This document shows, one piece after another, positions 1 to 7,365 of a stretch of DNA of 33,795 nucleotides. Numbering within the stretch: the first letter of the stretch is position 1; every line of letters begins with the position of its first letter. Below the pieces are notes generated by a model. The model saw only the letters and a list, made by a program, of their open reading frames with translations, did not search any database and was not told the DNA's origin. The position numbers and the translations under genes were made by a program. The DNA comes from an uncultured Magnetospirillum sp. (GTDB taxonomy: Bacteria; Pseudomonadota; Alphaproteobacteria; Rhodospirillales; Magnetospirillaceae): contig NZ_CAINTR010000191.1 of NCBI RefSeq assembly GCF_903853455.1, positions 1-33,795 on the forward strand. Reading direction: 5' to 3'.

Positions 1-22
1 ACCCTCGACGCCGTCAGGCTGG

Positions 23-42
23 AACGGCCCCATGGGGCCGTT
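23..42. repeat. Short perfect hairpin, possibly a weak terminator of an upstream gene
   Basis: Nine-base arms AACGGCCCC and GGGGCCGTT are separated by only two bases, followed by a single extra T. It could end a gene lying before the window, but the missing T-tract makes rho-independent termination doubtful. It sits just before a larger inverted repeat. Confidence 0.4.
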
Positions 43-55
43 TGTCATGCCGCCG

Positions 56-114
56 CCCGCTGGGGCCGGTCTCCATTCGGGGCTCCGCCCCTCCTTACGT
101 CCGGCCCCAGCGGG
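56..114. repeat. Large inverted repeat with nested hairpin
   Basis: A perfect 14-base inverted repeat: CCCGCTGGGGCCGG at 56-69 and CCGGCCCCAGCGGG at 101-114. The loop contains a second small hairpin, GGGGC at 79-83 and GCCCC at 87-91. The structure lies directly upstream of a collar-protein gene that has lost a clear start, so it may belong to a mobile-element end or a REP-like element. Its identity is not established. Confidence 0.6.
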
Positions 115-122
115 CAATCATA

Positions 123-166
123 CCGGCCATCATAGTTGTCGCTCAACCGGCCAAGATAATTGTCGG
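123..166. repeat. Two imperfect 24-bp tandem repeats
   Basis: The unit CCGGCCA(N2)ATA(N)TTGTCG occurs at 123 and again at 147, a period of 24 bases with about three differences over the first 19. Repeated short motifs of this kind occur at the ends of some insertion sequences (the IS21 family is one example recalled), but no transposase is visible here. The repeats abut the region where the following gene should start. Confidence 0.55.
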
Positions 167-178
167 CGGCGAATAGCC

Positions 179-716
179 TATATCGGTCAAATCATGCTGT
201 TCGCCGGCCCCTATCAGGTGCAAGACTGGGTTCCCTGCGATGGCCGCCTGCTGAACGTCAACGACTACGCCGCCTTGTTCGCCATTTTGGGAACGACCTA
301 TGGCGGCAATGGAGTTACCACCTTCGGGATTCCCGACCTGCGAAGCCGCCTGGCGGTGGGTGCCGGTCATGGACCCAACTTGACGATCCGTGCCCTCGGC
401 CAGACGGGCGGCGCGGAGACCGTCACCCTGACCACGGCCACCATGCGAGCCCCACACCCATCCGGTCTATGCCAGCGGAGCACAGGCGACCGCCAACTCG
501 CCCGACGGAAACCTTCCCGCCAGCGTCCCCGCCAATCACATTTTCTACCTTGATCCGCCCAACCCGGTTCCGGCTGGGGTGACCCTTACCCCCACGCCAC
601 TGGGGGCAAGCACGGTCACCGCGCTCGGAGGAAATACCCCCCATGACAACGGGATGCCGAGTCTTGCGATCAACTATCAGATGTGCACCGTCGGACTTTT
701 CCCAGTGCAGTCGTAA
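179..716 (+). pseudogene. Tail-collar-domain protein, frameshifted
   Basis: The translation matches the phage tail collar domain family, typified by a GQIMLFAG start, WxxCDGRLL, an LGTTYGGNGxxTFxxPDLRxR block and a GAGHGPN turn. The reading frame is intact to MRAPHP near 446-458. The expected MPxHTHPVY continuation is then in another frame and runs on to NYQMCTVGLFPVQS and a stop at 714-716. One extra base around 446-452 explains the break. No ATG with a ribosome site precedes residue YIGQ at 179; a TTG at 160 reads into a different frame, so the 5' end may be damaged too. The family is linked to phage-tail-like fibres or surface proteins. It is probably a decaying paralogue of the intact gene that follows; a single sequencing error remains possible. 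Confidence 0.7.
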
Positions 717-743
717 CCGTCCCCCAGAGAGGAGTTAACCCCC

Positions 744-1349
744 ATGGACACTTTCATCGGTGAAATCCGGGCCTTTCCCTATTCTTTTGTCCCCCTCCAT
801 TGGCTTCCCTGCGATGGCCGGTCCCTCCAGCAACAGGCATACGCCCCCCTGCACGCCGTCATCGGGCAGAACTTCGGCGGAAGCGGCACGTCCTTCAACT
901 TGCCGAACCTGACTGGACGGGCCCCCATCGGCATGGGCCAAGGCCCCGGCCTCACGGCCTATACGATTGGCAATACCCAAGGCGAGGAAACGGTCCAATT
1001 TGCCTCGCTGAGCCAGATGCCCCTCCACACCCACACCCTCAGTACCCTCATCATGGGCTACGCCAAATCCCCAACCAGCTTCAAGGCCTCCCCGACCGCC
1101 AACACGTCGTGGCTGTCGCGCTACACCGACATCACGGCCCCCACCACTCCGGTCACCTACTCGACCTATAATCCTTTAACCTCGCCGACACCGCCCCCCC
1201 CGACCAACCCGGTCGCCATGAACCCCGGCATGATGGGACCTGACGTCGGCGCCTTGAATACCCCACACTCCAATATGCAGCCCTACCTCGCCTTCCGCTT
1301 CTGCATTTGCGCGGAGGAAGGCATATTCCCCGTGAGGGCCGGCAGCTGA
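744..1349 (+). CDS. Tail-collar-domain protein
   Basis: A 201-residue protein of the phage tail collar domain family. Visible hallmarks are FIGEIRAF at the N-terminus, WLPCDGRSL near residue 25, the FGGSGTSFNLPNL block, RAPIGMGQGPGL, the conserved MPLHTHTL segment and a C-terminal MQPYLAFRFCICAEEGIFP. The middle is rich in Pro, Ser and Thr, as is usual for these proteins. An AGAGGAG ribosome site lies about ten bases before the ATG. It is a tandem paralogue of the broken gene just upstream, and a GNAT acetyltransferase gene follows with almost no gap. Members of this family occur in bacterial chromosomes outside prophages, often in tandem, and their role there is poorly known. Confidence 0.85.
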   Translation: MDTFIGEIRAFPYSFVPLHWLPCDGRSLQQQAYAPLHAVIGQNFGGSGTSFNLPNLTGRAPIGMGQGPGLTAYTIGNTQGEETVQFASLSQMPLHTHTLSTLIMGYAKSPTSFKASPTANTSWLSRYTDITAPTTPVTYSTYNPLTSPTPPPPTNPVAMNPGMMGPDVGALNTPHSNMQPYLAFRFCICAEEGIFPVRAGS

Positions 1350-1354
1350 CCGCC

Positions 1355-1867
1355 TTGGCCTTGTCCCGCTTCGAATGCCCCGCGCCGCTTGCGGCGCGGG
1401 GTTTCAGCCTCCATGCCGAGGCGGCGGCGGACACGGATTTCCTGCGGCGGCTGTTCGTCTGGCAACGCTGGGGCGAAATGGCGCCGCTGCCCTGGGACGA
1501 CGCCCAGAAGGTGGCCCTGCTCGAATCCCAGTTCAGCCTGCAACAACGCCAATATGCCAGCCAGTATCCCGGGGTCCAATTCCTGGTCCTGGCCGAAGCC
1601 GGCGGGCCGGTGGGACGGCTTTATCTGGCCGAACTGGACCGCGAAATACGGATCGTCGACGTGCTTTTCCACCCGGAACGGCGCGGCCAAGGCATCGGCG
1701 CCGCCCTCCTGGCCGGCGTCCAGGACCGTGCGGCGGAACGAGGATTGGGCGTGTCCCTGCACGTGGACAAGACCAACCCGGCGCTGAGACTCTACCGGCG
1801 GCTGGGCTTTCTGATCACCGCCGACACCGGCATTTCCTGGTGCATGGAGTGGCGGGCTGCGCTTTAG
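1355..1867 (+). CDS. GNAT-family N-acetyltransferase
   Basis: A GCN5-related N-acetyltransferase of about 170 residues. The acetyl-CoA binding motif A is clear as VDVLFHPERRGQGIGAALL, followed by the motif B pattern NPALRLYRRLGF near the C-terminus. The start is uncertain: no ATG exists, TTG codons at 1355 and 1361 are possible, and a good GGAGGAAGG ribosome-like site at 1312-1320 would favour a non-standard start inside the end of the collar gene. The close spacing suggests co-transcription with the collar gene. The substrate cannot be read from the sequence; a role acting on the collar protein or another surface protein is inference only. It ends three bases from the convergent sulfotransferase gene. 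Confidence 0.8.
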   Translation: MALSRFECPAPLAARGFSLHAEAAADTDFLRRLFVWQRWGEMAPLPWDDAQKVALLESQFSLQQRQYASQYPGVQFLVLAEAGGPVGRLYLAELDREIRIVDVLFHPERRGQGIGAALLAGVQDRAAERGLGVSLHVDKTNPALRLYRRLGFLITADTGISWCMEWRAAL

Positions 1868-1870
1868 ACC

Positions 1871-2698
1871 CTATCGCTCGTAGCTGAGCCGGGTCAGAAC
1901 CGCGCCGTGGTCCGCGACGACGCGCGCCGCCTGCGCCTGGCTCAGCCCCTCGCGCCAGGCGCCGGAGCGTCCCTGACGGAAGAAGCGCTCCATGCCGTCG
2001 GGCTTTTCGCTGAAGCCGCCCGAGGCCTCGGCCGCCTGCAACGCCTCGAAGCGGCACGCCGCCACCGCCCGCGTGATCGATTCCGGGGCGGCCGCCAGTC
2101 CCAGGAACGCCGCCAGCCGGGTGGTTTCGCCCAGTGGATCGGCCATCAGATCCTCGTAGCGCAGCAGCAGCACCGGCACCGCCGTCTGGTCCAGCCAGGA
2201 CGTCACGTTCTCCGACCACGAGCCCATGACCTGCTCCGTCTGCGACCGGAAGCCCCGGATCGACCGCCCGAGGATGAAGCCCGGCCGCCCCATGCGCGCA
2301 ATCGCCTCGTCCACCGAGACGTTCATGTGGTCCCCCCAGGATGGGGCCACGTCGCGGGGGTCGCGGACGACATAGACCGCCCCCGTGGCGACGTCGGGGG
2401 GAAACAGCCGGGGGTCATGGCAATCATGGACCTTGAGGCAGAGCGGCCCCGTGCCGCCCGTCGCCGCCCATTCGCGGCTGGCGACGGGGCGAATCCGGGC
2501 CAGTTCGTCCGGGGTCAGGTCCTCGGTCGGAATGTCCAGCACCTCCTCGAGCCAGGCCCGCGAGGAGCCACTGGGGCAAATCCGGCCCAGCGCGGCCAGA
2601 TCGGGAGCGGCGGCACCGGTGAGAAGGCTGGCGACGAGGCAGCGCACCCAGGTGTTGCCCGATTTGGGGTAGGAGGCGATCCAGAACAGCCCGCTCAT
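1871..2698 (-). CDS. PAPS-dependent sulfotransferase
   Basis: A 275-residue sulfotransferase-domain protein. Residues 10-17 (YPKSGNTW) are the 5'-phosphosulfate-binding loop. VVRDPRDVAPSWGDH is the 3'-phosphate-binding segment, and the RYEDLMADP motif is typical of the family. The enzyme would transfer sulfate from PAPS to a hydroxyl or amine. The start codon overlaps the stop of the HPr-kinase-like gene as ATGA, so the two are translationally coupled, with the B2-like protease gene first in the same operon. The acceptor is unknown: a ribosomally made peptide (by context) or a sugar of the neighbouring polysaccharide are the two reasonable options. The open frame continues far upstream of this start, but that part lies over the kinase gene and is not real. 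Confidence 0.85.
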   Translation of the reverse strand: MSGLFWIASYPKSGNTWVRCLVASLLTGAAAPDLAALGRICPSGSSRAWLEEVLDIPTEDLTPDELARIRPVASREWAATGGTGPLCLKVHDCHDPRLFPPDVATGAVYVVRDPRDVAPSWGDHMNVSVDEAIARMGRPGFILGRSIRGFRSQTEQVMGSWSENVTSWLDQTAVPVLLLRYEDLMADPLGETTRLAAFLGLAAAPESITRAVAACRFEALQAAEASGGFSEKPDGMERFFRQGRSGAWREGLSQAQAARVVADHGAVLTRLSYER

Positions 2699-3600
2699 GA
2701 TGGGAACGCCTCTTCGATCAGCGCCGCCGCCGCCACCAGGGTGTCGAAGCGCTTGGGCCGCTCCAGGCGATAGACCGGCACCGCGCGCGCGATGGCGGCG
2801 GCCTGGGCGAACAGGCCCGCCTGCCGTCCGAGATGGAGCGCCACGCGCGGCCGGAACACGAAGCCTTGCAGCAGCGGAACCGCCGCCGCCGCCGACACCG
2901 CCGACAGCACCGGCCCGGGGCCTTCGCGCAGGACCACGACGCCGCCCAACGGGCCGGGCGCCGGATCGAAGCCGGCGTCCGGGCGCAGGTCGTACTTCTC
3001 CATGTCTTCCCGCACGCGCGGCAGGCCCGAGGCGTCGACGCCCAGCGCGTCCATGGTGTCGCGCCACAGTTTCAGGCGGGGAAAGGCGGGCAGCACCTCG
3101 GCGCCCGCCCCCGGCAGCATCCGCAGCACCGTCACGTCGTCGGACAACAGCCCATGGCCGCGCCGGGTCAGTTCCAGGGCCAGCGTCGACTTGCCGATCC
3201 CGGTATGCCCCGCCACCGCCACCATGCGCCCGCCGATCCGCAGGCTGGCGGCATGCAGCGGGAACAGGCCCCGCTGATGGCACAGAAAGCCAAGCCCCGA
3301 CCCCAGGAGAAACAGGCGCCAGGCCTCCGTCGCCTCCCGCCGCAGGATATCCACCGTAATCGTGGTGCCGCCCTGAACCAGGATACGGACCAATCCCTCG
3401 ATGCGAAGCAGGACCGATCCGTCGGTGCCGACCATGCGGTACGTCCCCGGCAACGCGACGGATTCCAGCCGGTCGGGCACCGGCCCATGGATGACGGTCA
3501 CATCCGGAAGGGCGTCGGCCGGGCCGATCCAGGGTCGTAACTCCGGCAGCGGCAGATCGCTTCGCACCCGCCAGCCGCAGAGCTGGTAATCCTCGGTCAT
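2695..3600 (-). CDS. HPr-kinase-like protein
   Basis: A 301-residue protein related to HPr serine kinase/phosphorylase. A P-loop GHTGIGKST sits at residues 131-139 and an acidic LLSDDV segment near 150, the usual order in this family, preceded by a region ending HAASLRIGGR. The classical HPr target and the PTS are not visible nearby. Homologues in lasso-peptide clusters phosphorylate the C-terminus of the precursor peptide, and related proteins also sit in polysaccharide loci. The start at 3600 was chosen because GGGGAAG lies six bases upstream; an in-frame ATG at 3606 would be too close to it. The gene lies 31 bases after the B2-like gene and its stop overlaps the sulfotransferase start. Confidence 0.75.
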   Translation of the reverse strand: MTEDYQLCGWRVRSDLPLPELRPWIGPADALPDVTVIHGPVPDRLESVALPGTYRMVGTDGSVLLRIEGLVRILVQGGTTITVDILRREATEAWRLFLLGSGLGFLCHQRGLFPLHAASLRIGGRMVAVAGHTGIGKSTLALELTRRGHGLLSDDVTVLRMLPGAGAEVLPAFPRLKLWRDTMDALGVDASGLPRVREDMEKYDLRPDAGFDPAPGPLGGVVVLREGPGPVLSAVSAAAAVPLLQGFVFRPRVALHLGRQAGLFAQAAAIARAVPVYRLERPKRFDTLVAAAALIEEAFPS

Positions 3601-3631
3601 GGACATCTTCCCCAGGGCAGCGGCGGCAAAG

Positions 3632-4084
3632 CTAGCATCGGGACGGGGAGCGGTAAATCGCCACCTGGGTGTACTCGTCCGCCTCGGCGGCACCGGTGAC
3701 CGCGACCTCGGCGCTGGAGCACCAAGCATGGGCCGTCAGTTCCCCCTCCTTGGAGCGGGCTAGGCCGAAATGGATTTCGACCGGCAGCCCCCGGCGCCGC
3801 AGCATGGACGACGCCGCCACCGCCTGCTGCAGGCAGACCGCCCTCAGCGGCAGCCTTCGAGCCGCCCGCGCCACCGCCCGGCCGATCAACCGGGCTTCGG
3901 CGCCATCGTCGCGTCCGGCGGTCTCCGGCGGAAGGTCGAGGCGCAATCCGTGCCAGCGCATGGCCACCCGGAAGGGCAGCGCCGCCAGGGCAAGCCGGGC
4001 CAGCGCCAGGGCAAGCACCGCCTCGATCAGAAGGCGGCGCTCGGCGCCTGGCATGGCCAACACGCGGCGAATGGAACGTCTCAT
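3632..4084 (-). CDS. Lasso-peptide-biosynthesis B2-like protein (transglutaminase-fold protease)
   Basis: A 150-residue protein resembling the lasso peptide B2 / transglutaminase-like family. The N-terminus carries a Leu/Ala-rich helix. The catalytic region shows RAVCLQQA with Cys84, then RRRGLPVEIHFGL and AHAW with His119, ending in YTQVAIYR. In lasso systems B2 removes the leader peptide together with the PqqD-like B1 protein. The third catalytic residue (Asp) is not clear here. The ATG at 4084 has a GAGGAT ribosome site upstream. It is the first gene of a minus-strand operon with the HPr-kinase-like and sulfotransferase genes. No precursor peptide or B1 gene was found between 3600 and 4250, so its target is unknown. 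Confidence 0.75.
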   Translation of the reverse strand: MRRSIRRVLAMPGAERRLLIEAVLALALARLALAALPFRVAMRWHGLRLDLPPETAGRDDGAEARLIGRAVARAARRLPLRAVCLQQAVAASSMLRRRGLPVEIHFGLARSKEGELTAHAWCSSAEVAVTGAAEADEYTQVAIYRSPSRC

Positions 4085-4134
4085 GCCGATATCCTCGGTT
4101 CACCCGCAACCAACAGGGGCGAAGACCGTGTTCA

Positions 4135-4163
4135 AGGCTAGCGACCCCGCCGACAAAGATCAA
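4135..4163 (-). promoter_or_regulatory. Possible promoter for the B2-HprK-sulfotransferase operon
   Basis: On the minus strand TTGATC (4163-4158) and TAGCCT (4140-4135) are 17 bases apart, upstream of the B2-like gene. The match to the sigma-70 consensus is only moderate. The 163-base gap 4085-4247 separates two divergent genes and should hold promoters for both. Confidence 0.3.
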
Positions 4164-4247
4164 GCCGACCACCGCCTTCGCGGGAAAAGGGTGGTGCCAA
4201 TCATCCCCACTGCCGCTAGCATGCCGGAACCATCGACGGGGACCGGC

Positions 4248-6302
4248 ATGATCACTCAGGGAATTGGCGGCAGGGAGTTCGGCGCCTTCGCGTGTCATGT
4301 GGCCGCTTTCGCCGGGCGTCGGCTGTGGGCCGTGGCCCTGCTGGGCATAGCGGCGGCGGGAGCCGAGGGACTGGGGCTGGTGATGCTGGCCCCCCTCCTC
4401 GGCCATCTCGGTATCGCCGGGTCCGGGCAGTGGGTACCGGCCGCGCTGGGCTTGGGAGCCGCCCTGGCCACCTATGTGACGCTGGTGGCGGCCGCCGCGT
4501 TGGTCGTCGCCACCCGCGCCGTCGCCGTGGCAAGGCTGCGCTTCAACTACATGGACGATTTGCGACGACGGGTGCAGGCCGCGCTGTTGTCCATGGAGTG
4601 GCGAAGCTTCAGCCGCCTGCGCGCCTCCGACGCAGCACACATCATGACCACCGAGATCCAGCGCTCGGCCCAAGGTCTGGACTTCCTGCTGCGGCTCGGT
4701 GGTTGGACAGTGGAGATTCTCACGCTCATGGCGGTCGCCTTGCATCTTTCCCCCGCCATGACCGCGCTTTGTCTGGGGCTGGCAGCCCTCGGCGCCGTGC
4801 TGAGCCGTCCGCTGAACCGGCGGGTCCATGCCATGGGCCGTCAAACCGGCGAGGCCATGCGGGCCTTGCACGGCGACATGACCGATGATTTGGCGGGAAT
4901 GCGGTTGCTGCGCGGCCTCGGCCTGGAGACCGAGCGGCAGGCACGGCTGGAGGCGCGGCTGGAGGCGGTTCACCGTAGCCAACTGGCCTCCCAGCGCTGG
5001 GCCGCCCACAGCAGGGCGGCCCAGCAGGTTGTCGCGGCCATGGTCGCCGCCCTGGCGGTGTGGTTTTCAGTAAGGGTGCTGGACAACGCCCTGGCCGACA
5101 CCCTCGTCCTGCTGGCGGCCTTGGCCCGGCTGGTGACGACGACGCTGCGGTTCCAGGACGCCTGGCGGATGGTGCTGAACACCCTGCCCGCCCATGCCGC
5201 CGTCACCGCCTTCCTCGACCAATGCCTGGCCGCCGCCGAGCCGGCCGCCCCGGACGGCGTGACCGACACGCCCCCGCCGGAGTTGAACCGGGGCGTCGAA
5301 CTGGACGACGTGGTCTTTCGCTACGGCCAGGACGGGCCGCCGGCCCTCTCCCACCTCAGCGCCCATATCCCGGCCCGAGCCGTCACCGCGGTGGTGGGAT
5401 CGTCGGGAGCGGGAAAGTCCACCTTGGCCGATCTGCTGTCCGGGCTGGTGGAAGCCAATGGCGGCAGGGTGCTGGTCGACGGGGTGCCACTGGCCGGGGC
5501 GGCGCGCAGGGCCTGGCGGCGGCAGGTGGGCTATGTCCCCCAGGACTGCATCTTGTTCCACGACACCATTCGCGCCAATCTGACCCTGGGAGCGCCAGAA
5601 GCCGGGGATGCGGCGCTATGGTCGGCGCTCGACACCGCCGCCGCCGGCGATTTCGTCCGCGCCCAGCCCCGGGGATTGGACACCATGGTCGGTGACCATG
5701 GCAGCCAGTTCTCCGGCGGCCAGCGCCAACGCCTATGGGCCGCGTCCCCAAGGCGTGGGCCGTTACGGCTGCTGGCCACCGGGCGGCTGGTGGAACGCAA
5801 GAACGTCGATACCCTGCTGGCGGCGCTGGCCCGCCTGCCGGCCCGATGCGAGGTGGTGCTGCGCGTCGGCGGCGATGGCCCCCACCGCGTCCGGCTGGAG
5901 CGGCTGGTCGCCGAGTTGGGGCTGGACAGCAAGGTGGAGTTCGCCGGGTTCATCCAGCCCGACCGCCTGCCCGAGCATCTGGCCTGGGCGGATGTCTACG
6001 CCTTTCCCACAACCCGCGAAGTCTGGGGGATCGTCCTCAACGAGGCGCTGGCCGGGGGGCTGTACGCCCTGGCCTCCACCGATGCCGGCGCCAGCCACGA
6101 CCTGATCGACGAGGGCAACGGCCACCTGCTCGACCCACGCGACCCGGCGGCCTGGACCGCCGCCATCACCCGTTGTGCGGCCGAGCGGGACAGCCTGCGC
6201 CAGGGCCGGTGGGAGCGGGCGGAAGCCGCCATGCGCTTCGACACGGCGGTGATGGCGCCACGGTTCGTGGCGGCCCTTCAATCAGCCGTCGGTCCGTCCT
6301 AG
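4248..6302 (+). CDS. Chimeric ORF: truncated ABC exporter fused to GT4 glycosyltransferase C-terminal domain
   Basis: A 684-residue reading frame made of two unrelated parts. Residues 1 to about 495 are an exporter-type ABC protein: membrane helices, then an ATPase domain with Walker A GSSGAGKST near 384, the Q-loop YVPQDCILFHDT and the signature FSGGQRQRL near 489. Right after this the Walker B, D-loop and H-loop are missing. From about residue 498 the sequence becomes the nucleotide-sugar-binding half of a GT-B glycosyltransferase family 4 protein (LLATGRLVERKNVDTLL, the EVWGIVLNEAL acidic motif), without its N-terminal acceptor half. The join lies near 5735-5755. Neither half should be active. 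A deletion that happened to keep frame is the simplest reading; an assembly join is possible. The start at 4248 has GGGGA upstream; an ATG at 4221 is an alternative. Confidence 0.8.
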   Translation: MITQGIGGREFGAFACHVAAFAGRRLWAVALLGIAAAGAEGLGLVMLAPLLGHLGIAGSGQWVPAALGLGAALATYVTLVAAAALVVATRAVAVARLRFNYMDDLRRRVQAALLSMEWRSFSRLRASDAAHIMTTEIQRSAQGLDFLLRLGGWTVEILTLMAVALHLSPAMTALCLGLAALGAVLSRPLNRRVHAMGRQTGEAMRALHGDMTDDLAGMRLLRGLGLETERQARLEARLEAVHRSQLASQRWAAHSRAAQQVVAAMVAALAVWFSVRVLDNALADTLVLLAALARLVTTTLRFQDAWRMVLNTLPAHAAVTAFLDQCLAAAEPAAPDGVTDTPPPELNRGVELDDVVFRYGQDGPPALSHLSAHIPARAVTAVVGSSGAGKSTLADLLSGLVEANGGRVLVDGVPLAGAARRAWRRQVGYVPQDCILFHDTIRANLTLGAPEAGDAALWSALDTAAAGDFVRAQPRGLDTMVGDHGSQFSGGQRQRLWAASPRRGPLRLLATGRLVERKNVDTLLAALARLPARCEVVLRVGGDGPHRVRLERLVAELGLDSKVEFAGFIQPDRLPEHLAWADVYAFPTTREVWGIVLNEALAGGLYALASTDAGASHDLIDEGNGHLLDPRDPAAWTAAITRCAAERDSLRQGRWERAEAAMRFDTAVMAPRFVAALQSAVGPS

Positions 6303-7256
6303 ACGGACCTGGGTCTCGATCCAGGAATAGGTCTGGGCCAACCCCTGACGCAGCGGCATGGACGGCGCCCAGCCCAGCTGTTGGGAAATCAGGGTGTTGT
6401 GGGAACAGCGCCCGCGCACGCCCAGCGGGCCGGGAACATGGCGCTTTCCCACGCGCTTTCCCGCCAATTCAGCCACCATGTCCACCAACTGGTTGATGGT
6501 CACCATCTCCTCCGAGCCGATATTGACCGGACCGGCGAAATCGGAGCGGGTCAGGCGCAGGGTGGCGTCCAGGCACTCCTCGACAAAAAGAAAGCTGCGG
6601 GTCTGGCAACCATCGCCCCAGACCTCGATCTCGCCGCCGTCCTCGGCCATGGCGACCTTGCGGCAAATGGCCGCCGGCGACTTCTCGCGGCCGTCGTTCC
6701 ACGATCCTTGCGGCCCGAAGATGTTGTGGTAGCGGCCGATATGGCACGGCAGACCGAAATTGCGGGCGTAGGCCATGAACAGCCGCTCGCTGAACAACTT
6801 CTCCCAGCCGTAATCGCTGTCCGGGTTGGCGGGATAGGCGGTATCCTCGCGGCAATCGGGGTGGTCGGGATCGGTCTGATTGTACTCGGGATAGATGCAG
6901 GCCGAGGAGGAATAGAAGATGCTGCCGGCTCCAAAGCGGCGACAGCACTCCAACACGTTGAGATTGATGCCGGCCGAATTCTGCATGATGACGGCATCGT
7001 TCTCGCCGGTGAAGACGTACCCAGCCCCCCCCATGTCGGCGGCCAGTTGGTAAACCTCGTCGAAACGCTGGTCGAGAATCTGGCGGCAGAGGGATTGCTC
7101 GTGAAGATCGCCGATGACGAATTCGTCGGCCTCGCACACATCATAACGGGGATGTTTGAGATCGACCCCCCGGACCCAGGCTCCCTCGGCCTTGAGGCGG
7201 CGAACCAGATGCCCGCCGATGAATCCGCCCGCCCCCAGCACCAGAATTCGCTTCAT
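6282..7256 (-). CDS. GDP-mannose 3,5-epimerase-like SDR epimerase
   Basis: A 324-residue extended short-chain dehydrogenase. GAGGFIG at residues 8-14 binds NAD(P), and Tyr149 and Lys153 form the YxxxK pair. Three features point to the GDP-mannose 3,5-epimerase branch: the DMGGAGYVFTG segment, SSACIYPE with Cys120, and GREKSPAAICRK with Lys192, the last two corresponding to the catalytic Cys and Lys of that enzyme. The expected reaction converts GDP-D-mannose to GDP-L-galactose or GDP-L-gulose, a precursor for the exopolysaccharide encoded here. AGGAT lies about ten bases before the ATG. The 3' end overlaps the convergent ABC-GT chimera by 21 bases. Confidence 0.8.
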   Translation of the reverse strand: MKRILVLGAGGFIGGHLVRRLKAEGAWVRGVDLKHPRYDVCEADEFVIGDLHEQSLCRQILDQRFDEVYQLAADMGGAGYVFTGENDAVIMQNSAGINLNVLECCRRFGAGSIFYSSSACIYPEYNQTDPDHPDCREDTAYPANPDSDYGWEKLFSERLFMAYARNFGLPCHIGRYHNIFGPQGSWNDGREKSPAAICRKVAMAEDGGEIEVWGDGCQTRSFLFVEECLDATLRLTRSDFAGPVNIGSEEMVTINQLVDMVAELAGKRVGKRHVPGPLGVRGRCSHNTLISQQLGWAPSMPLRQGLAQTYSWIETQVRLGRTDG

Positions 7257-7303
7257 TCTTCAAGATATCCTGTGACCGCAAACACTCGCTATCGGCGATC
7301 CGC

Positions 7304-7332
7304 AGATTATCGTATTACATCTGACGGGGCAA
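7304..7332 (-). promoter_or_regulatory. Possible promoter for the epimerase gene
   Basis: On the minus strand TTGCCC (7332-7327) and TAATCT (7309-7304) are separated by 17 bases in the divergent gap 7257-7365, which is AT-richer than its surroundings. The -10 match is weak. Confidence 0.25.
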
Positions 7333-7365
7333 ATCGTCTTGCGTCCCAAACAGGCGGGGAGTGAG

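Noticed and set aside
4085-4247. Lasso precursor peptide in the divergent gap
   Set aside because: The only small minus-strand ORF here is 20 codons, without a ribosome site, a leader Thr, or a ring-forming Gly/Asp/Glu pattern.
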